Positions 1 through 4,692 of a stretch of DNA of 5,370 nucleotides are shown piece after piece. How positions within the stretch are numbered: the first letter of the stretch is position 1; the number at the start of each line of letters is the position of its first letter. The position numbers were made by a program, and so were the translations under genes. The notes below the pieces were generated by a model. The model searched no databases. It was not told the origin of the DNA and worked only from the letters and a program-made list of their open reading frames with translations. Source of the DNA: Gemmatimonadota bacterium (GTDB lineage: Bacteria; GCA-2686955). Location of the stretch: contig JALXCG010000529.1 in the NCBI GenBank assembly GCA_026991065.1, positions 1 through 5,370 of the forward strand, in the 5' to 3' direction.

Positions 1-381
1 GTTCAACTCCCGCGCCAGCCGCATCACCGTCGCCTTGCGCCGCTCGCCACCGCTCCAGCCCGCCAACGGCTTGAGGTTGCCGAGCGCGATCGAGTGCAAC
101 AGAACCCGCAGGCGCCCCGTGTCGCCTAGAGTTTGCCGCACCTGCGCAAGGATGTGGGCTCGGCCGGTCGCGCTGAGCGCGTCGGAGTTGATGCTCACAA
201 AGCCCACGCCGCACTCGCGGATCCGGCGAAACTCCGCCTCGATCCGTCCCATTGCGCCACGCCGGTCACGATGAACGATCGCCACATTGAGCCCATGCCG
301 CGCCAGCTTTTTCGCCGTCGCCAGGCCGAAGCCGCTGGAGCCGCCCAGGATCAGTGCCCATAGATTGTCGGCAAAACGCAT
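1..381 (-). CDS. Short-chain dehydrogenase/reductase, enoyl-ACP-reductase-like (5' part; 3' end outside the window)
   Basis: This is an NAD(P)H-dependent oxidoreductase of the SDR family, cytosolic. The visible 127 residues start MRFADNLWALILGG. They contain the Rossmann nucleotide-binding glycine motif GGSSGFGLA (residues 13-21) after the first beta strand, then a basic patch HRDRR (37-41) where the cofactor phosphate would sit, suggesting NADPH. At 94-102 the sequence LLHSIALGN replaces the usual SDR NNAG motif. It resembles the HSI segment of FabI/FabL-type enoyl-ACP reductases, so fatty-acid enoyl reduction is the best guess, but the catalytic Tyr-x-x-x-Lys part is off the left edge. The ATG at 381 is chosen because the protein then begins just before the first beta strand; a weak AAAGGG lies about 6 bases upstream. 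The frame stays open to base 1. It is divergent from a TetR-family gene and is likely its target. Family membership is firm; the exact substrate is not. Confidence 0.85.
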   Translation of the reverse strand, partial: MRFADNLWALILGGSSGFGLATAKKLARHGLNVAIVHRDRRGAMGRIEAEFRRIRECGVGFVSINSDALSATGRAHILAQVRQTLGDTGRLRVLLHSIALGNLKPLAGWSGGERRKATVMRLARELN

Positions 382-490
382 GGCACCCTTTCCGGCGGGG
401 AGGTCCCGGATTGGGAGTGGCAGCACGCCGCGCCCGCGCGGAGCGAAAAAGCCGGAAGCCGCGGGTTGGCGCATTTGCGCTAAGGTGAGT

Positions 491-519
491 TGAATCGATT
501 CAGCGCGCTCATCGCTGAA
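491..519. promoter_or_regulatory. Paired palindromes, candidate TetR-family operator
   Basis: Two inverted repeats share bases. TGAATCGATTCA (491-502) is a perfect 12-base palindrome. TTCAGCG (499-505) and CGCTGAA (513-519) form 7-base arms around a 7-base spacer. They sit between the divergent SDR and tetR genes, just inside the predicted SDR transcript start. TetR-family repressors usually bind such dyads next to the gene they divide from. Which palindrome is bound, if either, cannot be told from sequence. Confidence 0.45.
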
Positions 520-532
520 CCTGACTGAAGTA

Positions 533-562
533 TATAAACACGCATTACACGCTGCCTGTCAA
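533..562 (-). promoter_or_regulatory. Sigma70-type promoter for the SDR gene
   Basis: On the minus strand a perfect TTGACA (557-562) is followed after 18 bases by TTTATA (533-538) as the -10 box. Transcription would start near 525 and run left into the SDR gene, leaving a leader of about 145 bases. The two palindromes at 491-519 lie just downstream of the predicted start, where a bound repressor would block transcription. The boxes are seen in the sequence; activity is inferred. Confidence 0.6.
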
Positions 563-583
563 GTCACAAAACATATTGAACCA

Positions 584-589
584 TAGAAT
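584..589 (+). promoter_or_regulatory. Possible -10 box of the tetR gene
   Basis: TAGAAT matches the -10 consensus at five of six positions and lies 25 bases before the GTG start at 615. No good -35 box is seen at the right distance; the region upstream is shared with the -35 box of the minus-strand SDR promoter. Weak call based on one box. Confidence 0.3.
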
Positions 590-614
590 CTTGTGAAAAA
601 TGACTGGGGTATAG

Positions 615-1241
615 GTGAAGAATCGAACTTCCAACTCACGAGGCTCCAGGAGCGTGCCCGCCATCGGCGCCCCCAGGAGCCCCCGCGGCGCCAGGACACG
701 GCAGAGAATCCGCGAAGCCGCCAATCAGCTCTTCATCGAGCAAGGTTTTCACGCCACCACTGTGGATGCCATTGTTCACGCCGCCGGCGTATCCAAAGGC
801 ACGTTCTATCTGCACTTTGAGCGCAAAGAGGATCTGCTTCTGGAGTATGCCGCGGTTCGCTTGCAGCACATTCACGACACGCTGCCGGACCTGCTCGCGG
901 GCAAGAGCTTTGCCGAGGCGCTGAACCAGATTCTGGATCAGGTGGTACGTGGCAAGAGTTGGGATCGGGAGGTCACCGGCCTGGCCATCTTGGAGCTGCG
1001 CGCAAACGCCGATCGGCTGCCCATCGCCAATCCGCACAAGCTCTTGGAACCGCTGATCGAACTTGCGCAAGCCCGCGGCGAGCTGCGCACCGACCTATCG
1101 GCCGAGGCCCTGGCGCTTTTTGTCATGCGCGCGCTTTTCGGGGCGCTGGCGGATTGGGGGCGGGGGCTCGGTGAAGAGAACCGTGAGAAGGCGCTGGACT
1201 GCGCCGTGACACTGATTCTGGACGCCATTCGGCGCCGCTAG
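615..1241 (+). CDS. TetR/AcrR-family transcriptional regulator
   Basis: This is a cytosolic DNA-binding repressor of 208 residues, within the family's usual length of about 190-220. The TetR N-terminal domain is clear from RTRQRIREAANQLFIEQGFHAT (residues 27-48). The helix-turn-helix follows with TTVDAIVHAAGVSKGTFYLHF (48-68) and then the typical KEDLL. The C-terminal helical part (about 75-205) would bind a ligand and form the dimer; its ligand is unknown. The GTG start at 615 gives a basic tail of about 25 residues before the domain, preceded by GGGG five bases upstream. A GTG at 654 is possible but has poor ribosome-site spacing. It is divergent from the SDR gene, which it probably represses together with itself. 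The stop codon TAG (1239-1241) is also the first three bases of a repeat found again near 4526 and 4692. Confidence 0.92.
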   Translation: MKNRTSNSRGSRSVPAIGAPRSPRGARTRQRIREAANQLFIEQGFHATTVDAIVHAAGVSKGTFYLHFERKEDLLLEYAAVRLQHIHDTLPDLLAGKSFAEALNQILDQVVRGKSWDREVTGLAILELRANADRLPIANPHKLLEPLIELAQARGELRTDLSAEALALFVMRALFGALADWGRGLGEENREKALDCAVTLILDAIRRR

Positions 1242-1262
1242 GAGCCTGTCGCGCAGTGTCTT
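1239..1262 (+). repeat. R1 repeat end (24 bases), copy at the tetR stop codon
   Basis: TAGGAGCCTGTCGCGCA followed by GTGTCTT matches the right terminal inverted repeat of the element at 4526-4692 (read on the minus strand) at 23 of 24 bases; only position 18 differs. The first three bases are the tetR stop codon. Further in, both copies share GATCAAGGCGC (1311-1321 and 4578-4588). The matching right end is not clear here: TTTCGCGGGCTTCTA ending at 1362 resembles it only over its last eight bases. This is probably a diverged or truncated member of the same family. Confidence 0.75.
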
Positions 1263-1267
1263 GGGGC

Positions 1268-1285
1268 CGTCCGCCAAGGCGGACG
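1268..1285. other. GC-rich hairpin between convergent genes
   Basis: CGTCCGCC and GGCGGACG form perfect 8-base arms around AA. The hairpin lies between the ends of tetR and the thioredoxin gene, so it could help end or stabilise transcripts from either side. There is no T-tract on either strand, so it is not a standard intrinsic terminator. It may simply be the inside of the repeat copy that begins at 1239. Confidence 0.4.
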
Positions 1286-1359
1286 ACCCGGATAGGTCTG
1301 GTTCGGCAACGATCAAGGCGCGGGCGTTTCCTTTCGTCCGCTCCCTGTTTCGCGGGCTT

Positions 1360-1623
1360 CTATGCGCGGCCCAGCCCGGCCGCCCGCAGGGTCGCCTCAT
1401 CGGGGCCCCGTCCGCCGCAGCAGTCAGCGATCCGGCCGTCGATCACCACCGTCGGCACGGAACGAATCCCCAGTTCCCGCGCGCGATCCGCGACCTTTGG
1501 GTCGTGCATATCCAAAACAGTGACTTCACAGGAAGGGCAGGCGATCCGGTTCACCAGGTCGATGGTCTCTTGGCAGGCCGGGCAGCCGGCAGTGAATAGC
1601 TCGATGGTTCTTTTGCTGGTCAT
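1360..1623 (-). CDS. Small thioredoxin/glutaredoxin-fold protein, cysteine-rich
   Basis: An 87-residue single-domain thioredoxin-fold protein, cytosolic since no signal or membrane segment is seen. The order is beta strand TIELF (6-10), redox motif CPAC (14-17), a helix with a second CPSC (29-32), strand EVTVLDM (33-39), cis-proline motif SVPTVVIDG (55-63), and a Cys-Cys pair (68-69) in ADCCGGRG. The active-site CxxC and cis-proline are standard for the fold; the second CxxC and the vicinal pair are extra thiols that suit soft-metal binding. The ATG at 1623 is preferred to one 39 bases earlier because GGAG lies seven bases upstream and the protein then starts just before the first strand. It is the last gene of the merR operon, 14 bases after the MerC-like fusion, so it probably serves metal handling or reduces the fusion protein. 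Its TAG stop borders the gap holding the R1 copy. Confidence 0.85.
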   Translation of the reverse strand: MTSKRTIELFTAGCPACQETIDLVNRIACPSCEVTVLDMHDPKVADRARELGIRSVPTVVIDGRIADCCGGRGPDEATLRAAGLGRA

Positions 1624-1637
1624 GATCTGTCTCCAAT

Positions 1638-2375
1638 TCAGGATGTTGCAGGATTGGCGCAAGCCGGGCAGTCAGCGGCTGCTTGCCGCAGCGGCCAACT
1701 GTTCCAGGTGGAAGCAGTGATGAGGAGGGTGAGGCCGGCATACATCGCCGGGTCGCTGGCAAAGTGGAACTTGCCGATCAGCACGATCAGCGCCCCGACA
1801 GTGCCCAGGAGAAAGGGCCGGTAGCCGCGTCGGGTGCGCGCCCGAAAAGCCAGCGCGGCGACCGCCACAGCAAGAAAGAACGCCGTCAGCGGTAGCAAGT
1901 AGGTGGTCTGGACCAGAAACCCCAGGCCGATGGCGCTGAGAAAACCGGCATAAGCCGGCCAGCAGGCGGGGCAGGTCAGATTGGGCAGAAGCGCCAGGCC
2001 GATTCCGGGCAGCAGGGCGAGGTTGCTCCGCCAACTGCCACCGCCCCCCGAACCACCCCCCGCGGCAGCCCGGTTTAGCAGCAAAGCGCCGCTGATGCTC
2101 TCCACGCTCGGGACCCCGCGGGCAGAACCATCCTCCTGCGCATAGAGCCGGCAGCAGGCGCCGCCATTATCCGGATCCGCGGCGACATCCAGCCCATCCA
2201 CCAATATGGTAGGCGACCCGAAGCCCTTGACGTGGACCGGACAATCTTCCGCATCGCCGCGCCACTCCCGCCACCGGGGTGGCATCTGTGCCGCCGCAAA
2301 AGCCTTCAGTAGTTGGGCCCGCGCCGCTTCCACATTGGGGCAGTCGCCGTCATAAACGAGTTCAACTTTCGGCAT
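1638..2375 (-). CDS. Thioredoxin-like domain fused to a MerC-like membrane domain
   Basis: A 245-residue two-part protein. Residues 1-100 form a soluble thioredoxin-like domain: strand KVELVYDGDCPN (3-14) with a single active-site cysteine C12, a cis-proline motif GSPTILVDG (53-61), and a Cys-Cys pair (74-75) in GGACCRLY. A linker GGGSGGGGS (106-114) follows. Residues 119-225 are a membrane domain of about four helices. It has CPAC (135-138) early in the membrane part, then AIGLGFL (148-154), the same arrangement as in the MerC mercuric transporter, and ends MYAGLTLLITASTWN. A last CPAC (236-239) sits in the short C-terminal tail. By analogy the cysteines would pass Hg(II), or another thiol-loving metal, from domain to domain across the inner membrane. 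The ATG at 2375 is chosen over one at 2381 because GGAG is then seven bases upstream. It overlaps the merR end by 14 bases, suggesting coupled translation. The MerC likeness is from memory of the family and needs a profile search. Confidence 0.82.
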   Translation of the reverse strand: MPKVELVYDGDCPNVEAARAQLLKAFAAAQMPPRWREWRGDAEDCPVHVKGFGSPTILVDGLDVAADPDNGGACCRLYAQEDGSARGVPSVESISGALLLNRAAAGGGSGGGGSWRSNLALLPGIGLALLPNLTCPACWPAYAGFLSAIGLGFLVQTTYLLPLTAFFLAVAVAALAFRARTRRGYRPFLLGTVGALIVLIGKFHFASDPAMYAGLTLLITASTWNSWPLRQAAADCPACANPATS

Positions 2376-2790
2376 GATCATTCTCCGCGGCGGAATCGAG
2401 TTCCTCCAGGATGGGACATTCGTCGGTAGGTCCGCGGCCGCGGCAACGCTGCGCGAGACGGCCGAGAGCAGTCTTCATCTGCTCGAGGCTGGCGATGCGG
2501 CGCTCAATGTCCGCAATCTTGGCTTGCGCCTGGCGGCGGACATCGGCGCAGGTGGAATCGGGATCGACCCGCAGCCGCAGCAACTCGCCGATCTCCTTGA
2601 GCGTGAAGCCCAGCTCCTTGGCGTGGCGAATGAAGCGAACCCGCCTGACCGCTTCCGGCGGATATTGTCGATAGCCGGACGAGGGGGCGCGCCTCGGGAC
2701 CGCGATCAGCCCCTCACGTTCGTAAAAACGCAACGTCTCCACGCCGACACCGGCGCGTTTGGCAAGCTGCCCGATGGTAAGTGCATCCAT
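2362..2790 (-). CDS. merR: MerR-family metal-responsive regulator, probably Hg(II)-type
   Basis: A cytosolic activator/repressor of 142 residues, the usual MerR size. The winged helix-turn-helix is at 4-72: LTIGQLAKRAGVGVETLRFYER, then GYRQY and the second helix pair around RFIRHAKELGFTLKEIGELL. The dimer helix spans about 83-113. Cysteines C81, C116 and C125 fall where Tn501 MerR has C82, C117 and C126, the three ligands of Hg(II); the C-x8-C spacing is kept. Relatives that sense Pb, Zn or Cd share part of this pattern, so mercury is likely but not certain. GAGG lies five bases before the ATG. It is the first gene of its own operon rather than divergent from it, and the promoter at 2849-2880 has the long spacer such regulators act on, so it should control itself and both downstream genes. 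Confidence 0.88.
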   Translation of the reverse strand: MDALTIGQLAKRAGVGVETLRFYEREGLIAVPRRAPSSGYRQYPPEAVRRVRFIRHAKELGFTLKEIGELLRLRVDPDSTCADVRRQAQAKIADIERRIASLEQMKTALGRLAQRCRGRGPTDECPILEELDSAAENDHAES

Positions 2791-2848
2791 GACTGCCTCA
2801 ACTTAGGGGGAAAAGACTGAAACCGCGGGGGATTCTGAACCTGGAATC

Positions 2849-2880
2849 AGTATCGACCCCGGACCACACAACAGGGTCAA
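2849..2880 (-). promoter_or_regulatory. MerR-type long-spacer promoter of the merR operon
   Basis: On the minus strand TTGACC (2875-2880) and GATACT (2849-2854) are separated by 20 bases, longer than the 17 of normal promoters and typical of MerR-family targets. Inside lies an inverted repeat GACCC (2855-2859) / GGGTC (2874-2878) with 14 bases between. An eight-base A-tract on the same strand (2884-2891) directly upstream of the -35 box looks like an UP element. The transcript would start near 2842, about 50 bases before merR. Confidence 0.7.
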
Positions 2881-2986
2881 GGGTTTTTTTTGGACCGCTT
2901 CCTGTTGGGATGAAGTACCGATCTCCGCACGCACCACGCCGTGACGAAAAGCACCCCGGAGCGCATCGGACCCACTCTCACCGAAG

Positions 2987-3185
2987 CGGGCGGCCCGGCG
3001 CCCGCGGGGGGGCGCCGGGCCGTTCGGACAGAACCCCCGGTTCAGGCTCCCGAGCGCCCTTCCCCGCCGCGCGGAAGCCCACCCCGGAAAGTCGTGGTTT
3101 CCGCGGTTGGCCGGGTCTCTCCCACCCCGGAACCAACCGCGCTCACGCATGCATCCAGCGGCTTGCAGCTCTCTCGCGCAAGCTG
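2987..3185. other. Gene-free stretch with a run of stem-loops; possible structured RNA or regulatory DNA
   Basis: No credible gene lies between the merR promoter and the perR promoter. Instead there are successive inverted repeats. H1 has perfect 13-base arms (2991-3003 and 3010-3022, loop of six), extendable with G-U pairs to 2987-3026. H2 is GAACC/GGTTC (3031-3043). H3 is CTTCC/GGAAG (3059-3077). H4 is CGGAAA/TTTCCG (3085-3103). H5 is CGCGGTTGG-CCGGG paired with CCCGG-AA-CCAACCGCG (3102-3141; 14 pairs, two-base bulge). H6 is GCTTGC/GCAAGC (3161-3183). H1 and H5 are too long for chance to be a comfortable explanation; H2-H4 could arise from base composition. No convincing promoter or T-tract marks a transcript on either strand, so RNA status is unproven. 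Confidence 0.5.
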
Positions 3186-3214
3186 TGAAATCACCGCAAC
3201 AGCGCTCTCTTCAC

Positions 3215-3243
3215 TTGACAGCAGCTCTACATAGGAATATGTT
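3215..3243 (+). promoter_or_regulatory. Promoter and candidate PerR operator for the perR-rubrerythrin operon
   Basis: A perfect TTGACA (3215-3220) and TATGTT (3238-3243) are spaced by 17 bases. The inverted repeat ACATA-GGAA-TATGT (3229-3242) covers the -10 box, the right place for a repressor to exclude polymerase. It is AT-rich like Fur/PerR boxes in general but does not match the classical Bacillus PerR box closely. Transcription would start near 3250, giving a leader of about 147 bases before perR. Confidence 0.6.
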
Positions 3244-3294
3244 CTTAGCACCGAACCAGTTCCGATGTGATTCGCTCGTGCCGCAAATATCCCG

Positions 3295-3332
3295 GCTCCG
3301 GCCCGGCGTCCGGCACCTGCGAGCGCCGGAGC
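3295..3332 (+). other. Stem-loop in the perR leader
   Basis: GCTCCGGC (3295-3302) and GCCGGAGC (3325-3332) are perfect 8-base arms around a 22-base loop that holds further CCGG repeats. It lies in the long untranslated leader between the predicted start near 3250 and the ATG at 3397. It could affect messenger stability or translation. No known riboswitch was recognised. Confidence 0.4.
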
Positions 3333-3396
3333 ACTGGAGCGAGACAGCAGAATCGCGTGGAGAACCTTGGGCAGTGCAGACCGACGGATCGCAATC

Positions 3397-3894
3397 ATGA
3401 CCATTTCAGCGAATCAGATCGACGAGCGGATGCGGCGCTTCGAGCAGGCGTGCAGGAGTGCGCGGATCAAGCTCACGCATCAGCGCATCGAGATCTTTCG
3501 CGAGGTCGCAAAAACCACCGATCACCCGGATGCGGAAACAGTATTTCAGCGGGTGCGCGAGCGGATTCCGACGGTCTCGCTCGACACCGTCTACCGGACC
3601 CTCTGGTTGCTCAGCGACCTGGGCCTGATCACTCCACTCGGGCCACTGCGCGAGCGCACCCGCTTCGACGCCAACCTTGCCCGTCACCATCACTTTGTCT
3701 GCGTTCGCTGCGGTTTGACGGCCGACTTCTACAGCGATCTTCTGGACGACCTGACTTTGCCCGAAGCAGTACAGGCTCTGGGCCAGGCCGAAACCACCCG
3801 CGTCGAGGTGCACGGCATTTGTCGTGCCTGCGCCGAGCGCGGTCCACAACCGACACACCATCCCAAAACCAAACAGTCCCAAAGGAACTCATGA
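3397..3894 (+). CDS. perR: PerR-like peroxide-sensing Fur-family repressor
   Basis: A cytosolic metal-dependent repressor of 165 residues. The Fur winged helix (about 10-85) shows KLTHQRIEIFREV, DHPDAETVFQRV and SLDTVYRTLWLLSDLGLI. All five regulatory-metal ligands of Bacillus PerR have counterparts: H43, D91, H97, H99 and D110. D110 matters because PerR has Asp there while Fur has Glu. Two CxxC pairs (C102/C105 and C142/C145) form the structural zinc site. In this family, iron in the regulatory site lets peroxide oxidise the histidines and release DNA. The ATG at 3397 is chosen; an upstream TTG at 3367 in the same frame has no family support. The ribosome site is weak (CGGA about eight bases before). 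Rubrerythrin follows directly, its ATG sharing a base with this stop, so the two are one operon and rubrerythrin is the likely main target. The C-terminal tail PQPTHHPKTKQSQRNS is extra and probably disordered. Confidence 0.9.
   Translation: MTISANQIDERMRRFEQACRSARIKLTHQRIEIFREVAKTTDHPDAETVFQRVRERIPTVSLDTVYRTLWLLSDLGLITPLGPLRERTRFDANLARHHHFVCVRCGLTADFYSDLLDDLTLPEAVQALGQAETTRVEVHGICRACAERGPQPTHHPKTKQSQRNS
3882..3886 (+). promoter_or_regulatory. Ribosome binding site that decides the rubrerythrin start
   Basis: AAGGA lies four bases before an ATG at 3891 and seven before an ATG at 3894. The second spacing is better, and starting there gives MPSIKG, matching the usual rubrerythrin N-terminus. 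Starting at 3891 would add only one Met. Confidence 0.6.
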
Positions 3895-4469
3895 TGCCAT
3901 CAATCAAAGGAAGTGAAACCGAAAAGAACCTGCTCAAAGCCTTTGCCGGCGAATCGCAGGCACGCAATCGCTACACCTATTTCGCGTCCATAGCGCGCAA
4001 AGAGGGATACCGCCAGATCGAAGCGATCTTCCTGGAAACCGCGGAGAACGAGCGCGAGCACGCCAAGCGCTTTTTCAAGTTCCTCGAAGGCGGCGCGGTC
4101 GAGATCACTGCCGCCTTTCCGGCCGGCAAACTCGGCACCACGGTCGAAAACCTCTTGGCCGCGGCCGCCGGCGAAAACGAGGAGTGGGTGGAGCTTTATC
4201 CTGCCTTTGCCGCCAAGGCCAAGGAGGAGGGGTTTGCCGAAGTGGCCGCGGCCTTCCTGATGATCGCCAAAGTGGAGAAGGAGCACGAGGCGCGTTATCG
4301 CAAGCTCGCCGCCAACATCGAAACCGGCGCAGTGTTCAAGAAAGAGCAACCGGTGCGTTGGAAATGCCGCAACTGCGGCTATGTTCACGAAGGTCCCGAA
4401 GCGCCCGGCAAGTGCCCGGCGTGTCTGCACCCGCAGGCCTTCTTCGAAGTGGACGGAGAGAACTACTAG
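3894..4469 (+). CDS. rbr: Rubrerythrin (diiron peroxidase with C-terminal rubredoxin domain)
   Basis: A cytosolic enzyme that reduces hydrogen peroxide to water, with electrons arriving through its rubredoxin domain. It is 191 residues long, the length of the Desulfovibrio vulgaris protein, and key residues fall at the same numbers. Diiron ligands are E20 (GESQARNRY), E53 and H56 (ENEREHAKRF), E94 and E97 (GENEEWVELY), and E128 and H131 (KVEKEHEARY). The rubredoxin iron is held by C158/C161 (CRNCGYVHEG) and C174/C177 (CPACLHP). All sites are intact, so it should be active. It overlaps the perR stop at TGATG and follows it in one transcript, the common arrangement in anaerobes and microaerophiles, which places it under peroxide control. 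The TAG stop at 4467-4469 is followed by 56 bases with no clear terminator and then the MITE-like element. Confidence 0.97.
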   Translation: MPSIKGSETEKNLLKAFAGESQARNRYTYFASIARKEGYRQIEAIFLETAENEREHAKRFFKFLEGGAVEITAAFPAGKLGTTVENLLAAAAGENEEWVELYPAFAAKAKEEGFAEVAAAFLMIAKVEKEHEARYRKLAANIETGAVFKKEQPVRWKCRNCGYVHEGPEAPGKCPACLHPQAFFEVDGENY

Positions 4470-4525
4470 TCGCTCTCTGACGACGCGATCGCGAAAGAGG
4501 TGCGAGATGGCCGGGCCGGATTCTC

Positions 4526-4692
4526 TAGGAGCCTGACGCGCATTGGCTTTCGAGCCCCGTGTTCGGGCCTGCTTCGAGATCAAGGCGCTGAGTCCGCAGG
4601 AAGGCTGGTTGCCTTTCAAGGACTTGGCAACGCAGAGATCGGAGCAGGGACGGATGCGGGGCGACGTGAAGACAATGCGCGACAGGCTCCTA
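4526..4692. mobile_element. MITE-like element with 24-bp terminal inverted repeats (R1 family, complete copy)
   Basis: The left end TAGGAGCCTGACGCGCATTG plus GCTT (4526-4549) is the inverted match of the right end (4669-4692), with 22 of 24 bases agreeing; mismatches are at positions 11 and 21. The 167-bp interior has no plausible gene, so it could move only with a transposase made elsewhere. TA at both ends fits a duplicated TA target, as for IS630/Tc1-mariner elements, but that family link is an inference. An inner inverted repeat GTTGCC/GGCAAC (4608-4631) adds structure. The element fills most of the gap between the convergent rubrerythrin and peptidase genes and supplies the peptidase stop codon (TAG on the minus strand, 4692-4690). 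As RNA the ends would pair into a long stem and might limit read-through. A related end lies at 1239. Confidence 0.8.

Noticed and set aside
1268-1285. Hairpin as a Rho-independent terminator
   Set aside because: The stem is strong but neither side has a following T-tract, and it may belong to the repeat copy beginning at 1239.
1256-1720. Plus-strand open frames opposite the thioredoxin and fusion genes
   Set aside because: They are antisense shadows; the minus-strand frames carry clear motifs (CPAC, cis-proline) and good ribosome sites.
2884-2891. T-tract on the plus strand as an intrinsic terminator
   Set aside because: No plus-strand gene leads into it and no adjacent stable stem precedes it. 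Read on the minus strand it is an A-tract directly upstream of the merR -35 box, a better fit as an UP element.
3023-3060. tRNA T-arm-like GGTTCAGGCTCC
   Set aside because: No matching anticodon arm, D-arm or acceptor stem could be found around it.
2803-3404. Open frames on both strands across the hairpin region, of about 90-120 codons
   Set aside because: They are Arg/Pro/Gly-rich, overlap one another in several frames, lack ribosome sites and recognisable domains, and run through promoters and inverted repeats. High GC content alone explains the open frames.
4484-4493. CGCGATCGCG palindrome after rubrerythrin
   Set aside because: Such GATC-centred GC palindromes are common in GC-rich genomes; it is not followed by a T-tract and has no clear partner.
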